Source: JAIPDZ01 sp034522175 (GTDB lineage Bacteria > Desulfobacterota > DSM-4660 > Desulfatiglandales > Desulfatiglandaceae). From it: a stretch of DNA of 64,000 nucleotides. Positions 37,785 through 47,112 of this stretch are shown here, in pieces. Made by a program: the position numbers and the translations under genes. The notes beneath the pieces were generated by a model. That model saw nothing but the letters and a program-made list of their open reading frames with translations. It ran no database searches and was not told the origin of the DNA. The DNA lies in contig JAXHLQ010000001.1 of assembly GCA_034522175.1 (NCBI GenBank), positions 2,170,001 to 2,234,000 of the forward strand, in the 5' to 3' direction. Each line of letters begins with the position of its first letter. Within the stretch, counting starts at the first letter, position 1.

Positions 37785-38405
37785 ATGAAGACACCACAGG
37801 ATTCAGAATCCTTTATTTTTGAACAGAAACAATTGAGGGATGAAGATACGGAATGTGCCAGTAACCAGTATAACTTAGGGGTTTCCCTCATGCAGCAAGG
37901 CCGGCTGGACGAAGCCATCGAGGCCTTCAAAGATGCTATTGAAAACAGTGGCCGGATGTTTGAGGCCTATGTCAACCTCGGCTACATCTACTTTAAGAAA
38001 GGCGAGCTGGACATGGTGGTGGATGCCAACGAGAAGGCCGTCCAGATCGAGCCGAGGTATGCCCGGGGGTATGTCAATTTGGGCTTTGCGTACCTGCAAA
38101 TGATGGAGACCGAAGCGGCCATCGAGGCGCTCAAGAAGGCCTTGGAACTCAATCCGGAGATTGTACAGGCGTGGAGCAACCTCACCAACGCCTATCTCCA
38201 AAACGGCGAAATGGAAAAGGCCATTGAGACGGGAGAAAAAATGGTGGAGATGGCCCCCGATTTTGCCCTGGGTCACAACAACCTGGCATCGGCCTATTAC
38301 CATCACGGTGCATATGAGAAGGCCATCGCCCACTTGGACAAGGCCGTTGAACTGGGTTTCGAGCCTCATCCAGAATTTTTAGAAGCCCTGAAATCTTACC
38401 GTTAG
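37785..38405 (+). CDS. tetratricopeptide repeat protein
   Basis: A 206-residue cytosolic protein made of about five TPR units from residue 20 on: NQYNLGVSLMQQGRLDEAIEAFKDAIE, YVNLGYIYFKKGELDMVVDANEKAVQIEP, and similar to the end. TPRs mediate protein-protein contacts. It is the first gene after the dsr terminator and is followed after 13 nt by the YkgJ-like gene, so the two likely form an operon. The function is not determined. Confidence 0.85.
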   Translation: MKTPQDSESFIFEQKQLRDEDTECASNQYNLGVSLMQQGRLDEAIEAFKDAIENSGRMFEAYVNLGYIYFKKGELDMVVDANEKAVQIEPRYARGYVNLGFAYLQMMETEAAIEALKKALELNPEIVQAWSNLTNAYLQNGEMEKAIETGEKMVEMAPDFALGHNNLASAYYHHGAYEKAIAHLDKAVELGFEPHPEFLEALKSYR

Positions 38406-38418
38406 GCCGGTGATCCGA

Positions 38419-39069
38419 ATGGATTTTTCCTATCTCTTTGAACCCTACGATACCCTGATCTCCCAGGCCGATGAGGCCTTCAACCGGATGACAAGGGATT
38501 TCCCTGAATGTATCCAGTGTGAACCGCACTGTTCGGACTGCTGCCATGCGGTGTTCGGCCTTTTTCTCGTTGAAGCGGCCTTCTTAAGACACGATTTCGA
38601 CCAGCTTGAAGCCGCGGAAAAAGAGGCCGCTCTTCACCGGAGCCTCGAGGCCGACAGGGAAGCGCATCTTCTTGAGCGGACGCTTAAAGAATTTGAGGAT
38701 GATCCCGAGATGCGTACCTATACCATGGCCAGGGCCAGAATCCGGTGTCCGCTGTTGAATGATCAGGACGAATGTATGCTTTATTCGTACCGGCCCATCA
38801 CCTGTCGGGTGTATGGTATTCCCACCATGGTTCAGGGAACACCGAGGGTCTGCGGAAAATCCGGATTTAAAAAGGGGATCGAATATCCGATTTTTAATCT
38901 GGATGGGGTGCAGCGGGAGCTTTTTCGGCTCTCCAATGAACTGGTGGTGCGATTGGATGAAAACGCATCTGAAAAGGCTTCCCTTCTTTTCTCCGTATCA
39001 AAGGTCCTTCAAACCCCTTTGGAAACGCTTATCCGGGAAATTCCTGAAGGGCCTGATGCAAAAACGTGA
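38419..39069 (+). CDS. YkgJ-family cysteine-cluster protein
   Basis: About 216 residues. The cysteine pattern is CIQCEPHCSDCCHAVFG near the N-terminus and IRCPLLNDQDECMLYSYRPITCRVYG in the middle, typical of the YkgJ family (PF03692), thought to bind zinc or an Fe-S cluster. The function is unknown. GTG at 38410 is an alternative start. Its 3' end overlaps the convergent hypothetical gene by 41 nt. Together with the TPR gene it trails the dsr operon. Confidence 0.8.
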   Translation: MDFSYLFEPYDTLISQADEAFNRMTRDFPECIQCEPHCSDCCHAVFGLFLVEAAFLRHDFDQLEAAEKEAALHRSLEADREAHLLERTLKEFEDDPEMRTYTMARARIRCPLLNDQDECMLYSYRPITCRVYGIPTMVQGTPRVCGKSGFKKGIEYPIFNLDGVQRELFRLSNELVVRLDENASEKASLLFSVSKVLQTPLETLIREIPEGPDAKT

Positions 39070-40240
39070 TGTGCCGCTCAAGTTGGTCTTTCATGATTGC
39101 ATATTCTTCCGGATCCCCTCCCTCGTATAAGCCGTACAGGGATTGAAAAAGAAGCTTGAGTTCCGATGGCGCAAATGAGCGCAGCAAGGAAAGAAGGGAT
39201 TTTTGATCGCACAACGTGAAGGTTGCCTCGCGGACCATGTGGGTGATCGCCTCAAAGAACCCTTCAATGACAGCCGAAACGGCGAAATCCGCGATCCACA
39301 CCGTGTCGCCTACCCCATCCGCCCGATCCAATCGCATTCTAATGGTTAGATTTAAGAAAAAGTAGACAAGCGCAATCAGCGGATTCATCGATTCAGTGGA
39401 AAAGGCATCCATGATGGAGGCGTATTTTCTGACGGTAACGAGCCTTACCTGAAGGGTGTCGGCCCGGATACGTACCACGAAATCGCCGGCCGCGTGATGC
39501 CAGGGATAGATGTGACGAGACGTGGCTGGATCATAGTAAAAAGTAAGGATCTTTGAGGCCTCTTTGAAGAGTTGATAGACCTCTGACGCCGAAAGGTACC
39601 GCCTTTCCTCTCGCGGATCCCACAGCCGGATCTGCTGGCGGTTTTGTGCGTTATCCGGGGTGATGTGCCATTCGTGAAACCCTTCGAACCAGTCGGAAAG
39701 GACCATGGCGAAATTCCCCCTCAATGCTTTTTCCCCTGAGCCGGAATCCCCTTTATCCCGTGCCCGAAGGGGCACCTCTCCTTGGGCAAAGACCGCGGGC
39801 AGATATGGCAGTTCATGGACCCGGCCAAGGCCCTGGAGAAGTACATATTCTCGCTTCAAACACGTTTTGGCGATTGTTGAAAGGGCCGTGCTGACGGTCA
39901 GCTTGACCGGATCGTCGTTTAGAAACATCTCAATGCCGGCAATATGATAGAGGACTCCGTGTTTTTCACTTCGGATCAACAGGCTGCTTATGTTCTCAAG
40001 CCCTATGGCCCTCTTCAGCTTTTCCTGGAGTGCAAGGGTAAGACAGGACCCCTGGTCACGCAATAAGAATGACTCAATGGCCTCAAAATAGTCCCCGAGG
40101 GTGAGAAAGGGATGAATCTTCTCAGGGGTAAGCCTAAAGGGGAGGGACAGCTCTGCTGAATCCGTGGACAAGTCACCGGCTTCACCGGCGAGTCGATAAT
40201 GGACGCTTATGGGAGGAGCGGGCGAAGCGGGCTTGTCCAC
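39029..40240 (-). CDS. conserved hypothetical protein, not recognised
   Basis: A 403-residue, mostly soluble protein. The middle holds a hydrophobic stretch (MNPLIALVYFFLNLTIRMRL), and histidine-rich words occur (RHIYPWHHAAGDF). No signal peptide, catalytic motif or cysteine cluster is evident. It starts 7 nt after the stop of the HEAT-repeat gene on the same strand, so the two form an operon. I could not assign a family. Confidence 0.7.
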   Translation of the reverse strand: MDKPASPAPPISVHYRLAGEAGDLSTDSAELSLPFRLTPEKIHPFLTLGDYFEAIESFLLRDQGSCLTLALQEKLKRAIGLENISSLLIRSEKHGVLYHIAGIEMFLNDDPVKLTVSTALSTIAKTCLKREYVLLQGLGRVHELPYLPAVFAQGEVPLRARDKGDSGSGEKALRGNFAMVLSDWFEGFHEWHITPDNAQNRQQIRLWDPREERRYLSASEVYQLFKEASKILTFYYDPATSRHIYPWHHAAGDFVVRIRADTLQVRLVTVRKYASIMDAFSTESMNPLIALVYFFLNLTIRMRLDRADGVGDTVWIADFAVSAVIEGFFEAITHMVREATFTLCDQKSLLSLLRSFAPSELKLLFQSLYGLYEGGDPEEYAIMKDQLERHITFLHQALQEFPG

Positions 40241-40247
40241 CTTTTGT

Positions 40248-41354
40248 TCAGCCGTTGATCCGTTTAAGGGCGTCGCCGGCCACCTGTCCTACGGACCGTT
40301 TTTCAAGACGCCCCCTTTCATAGATCTGAATCTCATGGGTTTCTTGCTGAAGTTTCCCCAAATCCTTGCTGGCTTCATGGGCCTTGAGGTTTCCCATCAG
40401 CCAGGCCGAGTAACCCCTTACTTCAGGATCGGGGTCCTCGAGAAACGCAAAGAAATAGAGGGTATGCTTGCGGAGTATGTCAGGGCTCGATTTGGCGATC
40501 CTTCCCAGGGCCTCCAGGGATTGAGCCTTTCGGGTTTTGTCCCCGAGGAATTGATAAAGCTGGGCCGCATATCCACCGAATAAATCCGGGCGGTTTGAAA
40601 TGATCTCGCCGATGGCTTCAAATGCGCCCCAGGAAAAGGCAGCGGTATCGGTAATGGCGTAAAAAAGCCCCTGAAGAAGTTTGGATACCGCACCCGGGTC
40701 GTTTTGTCCTATGACGGCACACGCCTGGCCTAAGGTATCGGCTGCCTTTTTCCGAAACAAGTCATCCCCTGAATAGAGGAGGCGCTGAAGATCCCGGATG
40801 ATGCGCTTGTCTTCATTTGCGGCGTTCAGTAGGGTATCGATGTCATATCGCTTAACCAGTGCCTCGACATCCTTCTTGGAGAGCGGTTTTGTTCGTTTTT
40901 TTTCGGAGAGCTTGGCGGGAGATGAAACAGCCTTTGCCTTGTCAAGGTGCCGTTTCACAGAATCGGCCGTGACCTCACGGACGTCTTTGTGCAGCCTTAT
41001 GAAATAGAGAATCCCCCCAATCCGTCTCCCCTCATAAATTCCGCCCGGAATAATCAGATGACGCTTGAGATCATAGTGCTCAATGATTTCCTGAAGGTAA
41101 TCATCATCCGGCAGGAGGCCCCATGCCAGATCCCAGTCCATGTCGCAGCCAAATACCAGCGCTTCGGTCATGGCGGTTCCCTGGTTGTGACCGGTTTCGT
41201 CACAGGCGTACACAGCGCCGCAGGAACACATACCCACGGGCATCTCTCCGGGTCTCCGTGTCGTCAGTTCCCTGGGGGTCTCGATGGGCAATCCGCAGAA
41301 GGGGCACGCGGGCCGTCGAATCGGTTCTTTTCCAAAGAATTTGCTTTCAAACAT
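40248..41354 (-). CDS. zinc-ribbon plus HEAT-repeat protein
   Basis: A 368-residue protein. The N-terminus has ACPFCGLPIETP and GMCSCGAVYACDETGH, a four-cysteine zinc-ribbon-like site. Residues about 185-350 are helical HEAT-like repeats (LFRKKAADTLGQACAVI, SLEALGRIAKSSPDILR, PEVRGYSAWLMGNLKAHEASKDLGKL). It resembles a family I remember from sulfate reducers under the label DVU0298; its function is unknown. It is likely a scaffold or adaptor. It shares an operon with the hypothetical protein downstream. Confidence 0.7.
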   Translation of the reverse strand: MFESKFFGKEPIRRPACPFCGLPIETPRELTTRRPGEMPVGMCSCGAVYACDETGHNQGTAMTEALVFGCDMDWDLAWGLLPDDDYLQEIIEHYDLKRHLIIPGGIYEGRRIGGILYFIRLHKDVREVTADSVKRHLDKAKAVSSPAKLSEKKRTKPLSKKDVEALVKRYDIDTLLNAANEDKRIIRDLQRLLYSGDDLFRKKAADTLGQACAVIGQNDPGAVSKLLQGLFYAITDTAAFSWGAFEAIGEIISNRPDLFGGYAAQLYQFLGDKTRKAQSLEALGRIAKSSPDILRKHTLYFFAFLEDPDPEVRGYSAWLMGNLKAHEASKDLGKLQQETHEIQIYERGRLEKRSVGQVAGDALKRING

Positions 41355-41395
41355 GGTCGTTGATTTTTACTTGGCGGGTCCAGGCAGATCAAGGG

Positions 41396-41611
41396 TCATG
41401 CACCGGTTGTCGTCACCGCACGATTTTGTGGTGATTCTGGGCTGGTTTCCCCGGGTCCCGCCCCGATGCTATAGCTTGTTTTGCTGACCACACGCTCGAT
41501 GTTCTCGGCATTGCACCCGGGACAGATCATCTCAAGGGAATCGTCTGATTTCATGAAGAGTTTTTCAAAACACTCGCCACACTCGGCGCATCGAAACTCA
41601 AAGATGGGCAT
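41396..41611 (-). CDS. FmdB-type zinc-ribbon protein
   Basis: About 71 residues: MPIFEFRCAECGECFEKLFMKSDD then MICPGCNAENIERVVSKTSYSI. This is the FmdB/CxxC zinc-ribbon family with two CxxC pairs. The ATG at 41611 has ACAGGAGAAAGACA before it; the longer frame to 41674 lacks such a site. These small proteins are often near redox or C1-metabolism genes, but their role is not settled. Confidence 0.85.
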   Translation of the reverse strand: MPIFEFRCAECGECFEKLFMKSDDSLEMICPGCNAENIERVVSKTSYSIGAGPGETSPESPQNRAVTTTGA

Positions 41612-41698
41612 TGTCTTTCTCCTGTGATATAGGATATATATGGACAGTATAGTCATCGCGCAAGCCAAAGTCAAACCATTCGACGCGCCTCTATCGGA

Positions 41699-42555
41699 AT
41701 GATTCTTTCATTTCATCCCTGCTTTGATGCGGACATACAGATTATTCTCGGGGACCAGATCCTGGGGCCGGACCATGTCCAGTGCATTGAGCGGGCAGAT
41801 GCCATCATTCTCCCTCAGGCATGCACCCAGAATCTGTATGAGGCCTGTGCCCGATCGGGTGCATCTGTATTTCCCAATTATGCGGCGCGCATCCGATATC
41901 CCGGCAAGATGGGCCAGTATCGGCTATTTGAGGTGCTTCGTCTCAGGTGCCCCAGGACGTATTGCTGGCCATCTGCCAGGCATGTCAAGGCGGAGTGGGA
42001 CCGCGCGGATAAACTGCCCCATTCATTCCCGTTTCTGTTCAAGGAGGACAGGCGGCACGAGGGGGAAGGGATCTTTTTTGTGGAAAACCCCGGCGGGCTG
42101 AGAACGCCCTGACCCAACTTGAAATCCGTGAGACATCGGGTGCGAGCGGTTTTGTTTCTCAGGACTATGTGGCCTGCGGAGGGAATGCCTTGAGGGTGGT
42201 GATCGTGGGAGACCGGTTGATCACCTATTGGAAGCGTTCCGGGGATCCGCAACAACCGATCACCACCATCAGCCGGGGTGCCCGGATCGATCCCCAATGG
42301 AAGCCTGCGCTTCAGCAAAAAGGTGAGATCGAGGCCCGCCGCCTGTCGGCTCAGACGGGGATTAATTTGGCGGCCGTGGATTTTGTGTTCGCCCTTGCCG
42401 ACGCGAACCCCGATCCCCTTTTTCTCGAAATCAATTACTATTTCGGCCGCCGGGGCCTGGGCGGGAGCGAAAGCTACTACCGGCTTTTATATGAGGCCAT
42501 CCGGGACTGGCTCACCGCTTGCGGCCGCTCCCCGGATTCGGTTCGTCTGGTGTGA
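41699..42555 (+). CDS. ATP-grasp protein (apparent frameshift)
   Basis: About 285 residues once a missing G in the GGG at 42095-42097 is restored, joining VENPGG to AENALTQLEIRETSGASGFVSQDYV. The fold shows an N-terminal lobe, FPFLFKEDRRHEGEGIFFV for ATP binding, YVACGGNALRVVIVGDRLITYWKR, and VDFVFALADANPDPLFLEINYYFG with the metal-binding Asp/Glu/Asn. This resembles RimK/glutathione-synthetase-like ligases. The substrate is unknown. The final segment is FGRRGLGGSESYYRLLYEAI. It is a single gene with no clear operon partners. Confidence 0.75.
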
Positions 42556-42568
42556 TGAGGGGCCGCCT

Positions 42569-42712
42569 CTACAGCTTATCCATTTCTTCCAGGAATTGAA
42601 TGACCCGAAGCGACTCCGCGATACCGGTGGTCCCCCGCATGCTCACCACCACGGAGAGGGTTTCCAGAAATTCCGCCTGGGTGGCCCCGTTTTGTTTAAA
42701 GTGTTCATGCTT
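42569..42712 (-). pseudogene. C-terminal remnant of a carboxymuconolactone decarboxylase (AhpD-like) gene
   Basis: The minus frame ending with TAG at 42569-42571 reads KHEHFKQNGATQAEFLETLSVVVSMRGTTGIAESLRVIQFLEEMDKL. This matches the helical end of AhpD/CMD proteins (H, then GAT..E, then a ...SM.G motif). The part that should carry the CxxC redox site is absent: upstream the frame meets stops within about 60 nt. It is read as a decayed gene; an indel could hide a little more of it. Confidence 0.55.
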
Positions 42713-42765
42713 CGGTGTTTGAATTACTGGACGAGTTGCGGGGTGTCAAGATTTAAATCTCCTGC

Positions 42766-42793
42766 TTGACAATGGGGTATGGTGCACTATTCT
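42766..42793 (+). promoter_or_regulatory. candidate sigma-70 promoter of the histidine kinase gene
   Basis: TTGACA at 42766-42771, 16 nt, TATTCT at 42788-42793, then 41 nt to the chosen ATG at 42835. It supports the start at 42835 rather than at 42766, where the -35 box itself would be the TTG start codon. Confidence 0.5.
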
Positions 42794-42834
42794 GTTTGAA
42801 TGACATCCAGGAACCCAAGGGGGAAGCGGCACAG

Positions 42835-45191
42835 ATGAAAGACGATCAGGGGAACAGGTCCGTGAAGCACGCTGAAGGCGATGCCGTCTCACGATTCGAG
42901 GACATCCATACAGATACCCAGCTGCGGGAAATCATGGACCACTCAGGGACCGGCTTCTATGAAACGGATATCCACGGACGCCTCATGGAATTCAGTAAAT
43001 CGCTTCCTGCGATCATTGGGTACCCCAGAGAGGCGATGGTGGGTAGAGACTTTGCACACTTAATGGCGCGGGAACAGGGCCGCAAGCTTCGCAAGGCCAT
43101 GGACAGGGTCTGGGTGAGTCATCGGGGGTTCTCCAATCTTCTGTGGCCCATGCGGGATCAGGCCGGCAATCAGCGGATCATCGAACTCTCTGCATACCTC
43201 ATACGGAATCACGAGGGGAAAAAGATGGGGTTCCGTGGGATTGTCCGCAACGTCACAGAAGAATATGAGACCATGAGTGCGCTAAGGGAGGCGGAGCGGC
43301 GATACAAGCGCGAATTTGACGAAAGCCGAAAGGCCAAAAGGCGGGCCAAAGAACCTCCTCGATTTTGTGCCTTACCCCATGGTGATCTTTACGCCCAGCG
43401 GGGATGTGTCCTACATCAATCCCGCCTTTACCCAGGTATTTGGGTGGACGCTTCAGGAGGTCATCGGGCGGAGTATTCCTTTTGTGCCACCGGAACTCAA
43501 GGAGCAGACCCTCAAGGATTTGAAACGGCTGTTGAAGCAAAAGGACGACACCATCGAAACCCAGCGACTGACCAAAGACGGACGGATACTGGATGTGGTC
43601 ATCCGGGGTCAGATTTCAACACCCGATGAAGATGAGCGCTATGGTGAACTGTTCATCCTGCGGGATATCACCGAAGAAAGGCGGTTGGAAAGAACCAATG
43701 AAGCCCTCTTTCAAATCAGCAGTGCCCTGCCCCTTCACCCAAGGCTGGAAGACCTCCTGGACTATATCAGCGGGGAAGTCAAACGCCTGCTGAACACGGA
43801 GGGTGCGGTGGTGGGATTGCTGGATGAAGAAAAGGGAGATCTTCATTTTCTCGGCGCAGCCTATGACGACGCGTCGGCCCTCCGGCTTGTCAAGACCGTG
43901 CGACATCCTTTTGATAGAACCGTCTCGGGTAAGGCCATCACCTCCGGTCGACCGATTATCGTGTCCGATACCCGAAATGAGCCCGACTTTCACGACGGGC
44001 TGGACCAGGCCATCGGTTTTGAGAGCCGCAATTTTATCGTCGTGCCGCTGGAGGGACGGGAGAGAATGGTCGGTGTGCTCATTGCGGTGAATAAACAAAA
44101 GGGAGGCTTTGATAATAAGGACAGCAAACTTCTCACCATGATTGCGAGCACCGTTGCCCTGTCCATCGACAATGCCAGATTCTCCGAGGATCTTAAACGG
44201 GCCTATGAGGAGGTGTCGGCCCTCAACCGGGCGAAGGACAAAATCATCAATCACCTGTCCCATGAACTTCGGACGCCGGCTTCGGTTGTTCTGGCCTCCA
44301 TTAACCTGCTGGCCCGGAAGCTCGAGGCCTTTCCGGCAGAGGAATGGCAGCCAACCCTGGATCGGGCACGGAGAAACCTGGAACGAATACTGGAAATCCA
44401 GTATCAGGTGGGGGACATCATGAGAGACCCTGAGTACAAGACCTATTCGGTGCTATCGATTCTTCTGGATCAGAGCATGGATGAGCTGGCGGCACTGGTG
44501 GCTGAAAAGACTGGAGATGAGGAGATTGTTCAATGGCTCAGAAAACGCATTGAGGCGGATTTCGGCCCCAAAGAAGTTACACTGGAGGCCATAAGGATCG
44601 ATGCCTTTGTGAAGGACCGAATGGCGGCCCTGAAAGACGCGTTTCCCCATCGGCATATCCAGTTCGACACCCGATTTGAGTACACACCGTTGGTTTGTAT
44701 ACCGTCCCAGGTGCTGGAAAAGGTGGTGGACGGGCTCATTCGCAATGCCGTCGAAAATACGCCTGAGGAGGGGAAAATCGCCGTTTCCGTCCGGGAAAAG
44801 GGGGAAGGGGTTGAATTGATGGTCAAAGATTACGGGGTCGGCATTACCCCCGATGATCAGAAGCGGATATTTGAGGGCTTTTTTCCCACGCAGGAGACCG
44901 TATACTATTCATCCAAGAGGCCCTTTGAATTTAACGCCGGCGGAAAGGGCGCCGATCTGTTGCGCATGAAGGTATTTGCAGAACGGTATCAATTTCGATT
45001 TGGACATGGTGTCCTCCCGGTGTCGCTTTATCCCTGAAAAAACAGACAGCTGTCCCGGGGATATCCGGCAATGCGCCCATTGCCGGCGTAACGGGGATTG
45101 TTATGATTCAGGGGGGACCACTTTTTCACTCTACTTCAGTCGTGCCCCTGAAGACGGTTGTTCGGATGAAAGTAAGGCGCATCAGAGTTGA
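42835..45191 (+). CDS. PAS-PAS-GAF sensor histidine kinase with Cys-rich tail (two apparent frameshifts)
   Basis: About 785 residues. Domains in order: PAS (REIMDHSGTGFYETDIHGRL), second PAS (NLLDFVPYPMVIFTPSGDVSYINPAFTQVFGW), GAF (about residues 300-450), HisKA with H-box HLSHELRTPASVV, and HATPase with NAVENTPEEG and KDYGVGITPDDQKRIFEGFF. No membrane segment is seen, so it is a cytosolic sensor. Breaks near 43350 and at the TTT 44993-44995 split it. Correcting the second adds a tail: SSRCRFIPEKTDSCPGDIRQCAHCRRNGDC, then SGGTTFSLYFS, ending at 45191. The tail's five cysteines may bind a metal or Fe-S cluster. No response regulator gene is adjacent. Confidence 0.85.
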
Positions 45192-45213
45192 ATTGCCCGA
45201 AGAGTCCGATCCC

Positions 45214-46587
45214 TCACATGGGGACATCCTCCTGGGTGTAATTTCTGAAGCGGGTCAGTTCCTTTTGAAAGGTGAGTTTGAAGTAGCCGGTGGGGCCGTT
45301 TCGCTGTTTGCCCAGAATAATCTCTGCAATATTGCGGTTTTCCTCAGATTTTGGATTGTATACCTCATCTCTGTAAATGAAGGCGATGACGTCCGCATCC
45401 TGTTCAATGGCCCCGCTTTCCCTCAGGTCGGATAACTGAGGCCGCTTGTTGGGCCGGTCTTCCACCTTCCTGTTGAGCTGGGACAAGGCGATGACGGGGA
45501 CATTCAGGTCTTTTGCCAGGGCTTTCAATGATCTGGATATTTCCGACATCTCCAGCTGGCGGGACTCGGCAGAAGCCCGACCCTGAATGAGCTGCATGTA
45601 GTCCACGACGACGAGAATCAATTCCTGGCGCTTTTTGAGTCTGCGGCACTTGGCCTTCATCTCCAGAACGCTGATGGCGGAACTGTCGTCAATAAAGATA
45701 GGAGACTCTGACAGGCGGTTGGCTGATTCCGTGAGGCGTGGCCAGTCCTCATCTCTCAAATCCCCGGTCCGCAGCCGGGTGGCGTTGATCCCCGAGTCAA
45801 AGCCCAGCAACCTGAGGCCCAGCTGCTCCTTGGACATCTCCAAAGAAAAGACGGCCACGCCCTTTTGGGTTTTCTGCGCCGCATTGTACCCGATGTTCAG
45901 GGCGAAGGCGGTCTTTCCCATGCTGGGTCTTCCGGCGATGATGATCAGATCGGACGGTTGAAGTCCGGCGGTGAGCCGGTCAAACCGTTCAAAACCGGTG
46001 GGGACCCCTGTGACGTAGCCATCGAGCGCCGCGGTGCTCTCTAATTTCTTAAAGCTCCCCTTGATGACGTTGTTGAGACTGTCAAAGCCTTCTCTCACCT
46101 GGCTTTCAGCGATGTTAAAAATGGACTGTTCCGCGATCTCCAGAAGATCGTCGGTCGCTTTTCCTTCCTGAAAACAGAGGTCGGATATGGTTGAACACTG
46201 ACGGATCAACTGCCGCTTGACCGAGAGATTGCGGATGATCTCCGCATAATACACGCTTCCTGCCGACGTGGTGATGGCCTGGACCAGGGAAGCCAAGTAA
46301 TCGGTTCCCCCAACGATTTCCAGCAGGCCTTTGGCGGAGAGCGCCTCTGAGAGGGTAATGATGTCAATGGTTTCGGCCCGGTTGTAGAGGCTGACCATCC
46401 CTTCGAAAAGGGCGGTATGGGCTTCACGGTAGAAATCTTCAGGGGAGAGGATATCCGTGACCTGGTTCATGGTATCGTTGTTCAGCAGGATGCTCCCCAG
46501 TATCGCCTGCTCCGCCTCATGGTTGTGCGGAGGGATCTTTAAATGGGCGTCGAAGGACGATTTTTTCTTTGCTTGGGCCATGGACAC
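45214..46587 (-). CDS. dnaB: replicative DNA helicase DnaB
   Basis: A 457-residue hexameric helicase, intact. The N-terminal helical domain begins IPPHNHEAEQAILGSILLNND. The RecA-like domain has Walker A IIAGRPSMGKTAFALNIGYNAA, Walker B LILVVVDYMQLIQG, and LKALAKDLNVPVIALSQLNRKVEDRPNKRPQLSDLRESGAIEQDAD with the arginine-finger region. It unwinds DNA at the fork. It follows rplI by 51 nt on the same strand; the rpsF-rpsR-rplI-dnaB arrangement is common in bacteria. Confidence 0.96.
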   Translation of the reverse strand: MSMAQAKKKSSFDAHLKIPPHNHEAEQAILGSILLNNDTMNQVTDILSPEDFYREAHTALFEGMVSLYNRAETIDIITLSEALSAKGLLEIVGGTDYLASLVQAITTSAGSVYYAEIIRNLSVKRQLIRQCSTISDLCFQEGKATDDLLEIAEQSIFNIAESQVREGFDSLNNVIKGSFKKLESTAALDGYVTGVPTGFERFDRLTAGLQPSDLIIIAGRPSMGKTAFALNIGYNAAQKTQKGVAVFSLEMSKEQLGLRLLGFDSGINATRLRTGDLRDEDWPRLTESANRLSESPIFIDDSSAISVLEMKAKCRRLKKRQELILVVVDYMQLIQGRASAESRQLEMSEISRSLKALAKDLNVPVIALSQLNRKVEDRPNKRPQLSDLRESGAIEQDADVIAFIYRDEVYNPKSEENRNIAEIILGKQRNGPTGYFKLTFQKELTRFRNYTQEDVPM

Positions 46588-46638
46588 GAATTGGGTTACA
46601 GAAGCAGGGTGAACGGGCCGGAACCGAAAATTCCTTGC

Positions 46639-47088
46639 CTATGCCGCTTCGGGGCTGACCATCACCTTGAGGGAGGCCGTCACTTCAGGATAAATCTTGA
46701 CCGATATATCAAATTCCCCGACGGTTTTGATGGGCTTTTCAAGCACAATCTTCCGCCTGTCGATGGTAATGCCCTTCTTTTCAAGAGCGGATGCGATGTC
46801 CATGCTCGTTACGGAGCCGTACAGCTTCCCCTCTTCGCCGGCCTTCTGTGCCAGGTTGATGGTCAGGGACTCCATTTGTTCCCTGACCTTTTCTGCGTTG
46901 GCCTTCACCTTGAGCCGCTTCACCTCGATTTTTTTGCTTTTAAGCTCAAGGGCCTTCCGGTTCGGCAGGGTGGCTTCAAGGGCAATGCCCTCGGGGATGA
47001 GGTAATTCCGGCCGTATCCTTCGGCCACACTCACAATGTCCCCTTCCAAACCCAATTCGTCAAAATCCTGTGTTAAGATCAGTTCCAT
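46639..47088 (-). CDS. rplI: 50S ribosomal protein L9
   Basis: About 149 residues beginning MELILTQDFDELGLEGDIVSVAEGYGRNYLIPEGIALEAT, the L9 N-terminal RNA-binding domain with the GYGRNYLIP signature. A long connecting helix and C-terminal domain follow. The start at 47088 is chosen because GGAGG sits 9 nt upstream; the alternative ATG at 47097 would touch it. It is part of the rpsF-rpsR-DUF2232-rplI-dnaB cluster. Confidence 0.96.
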   Translation of the reverse strand: MELILTQDFDELGLEGDIVSVAEGYGRNYLIPEGIALEATLPNRKALELKSKKIEVKRLKVKANAEKVREQMESLTINLAQKAGEEGKLYGSVTSMDIASALEKKGITIDRRKIVLEKPIKTVGEFDISVKIYPEVTASLKVMVSPEAA

Positions 47089-47112
47089 ACGATACATCCT
47101 CCGTTATTAAAA

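Noticed and set aside
42700..42765. Possible selenocysteine TGA upstream of the AhpD-like fragment
   Set aside because: The codon before TGA does not form a CxxU motif and there is no coding support further upstream.
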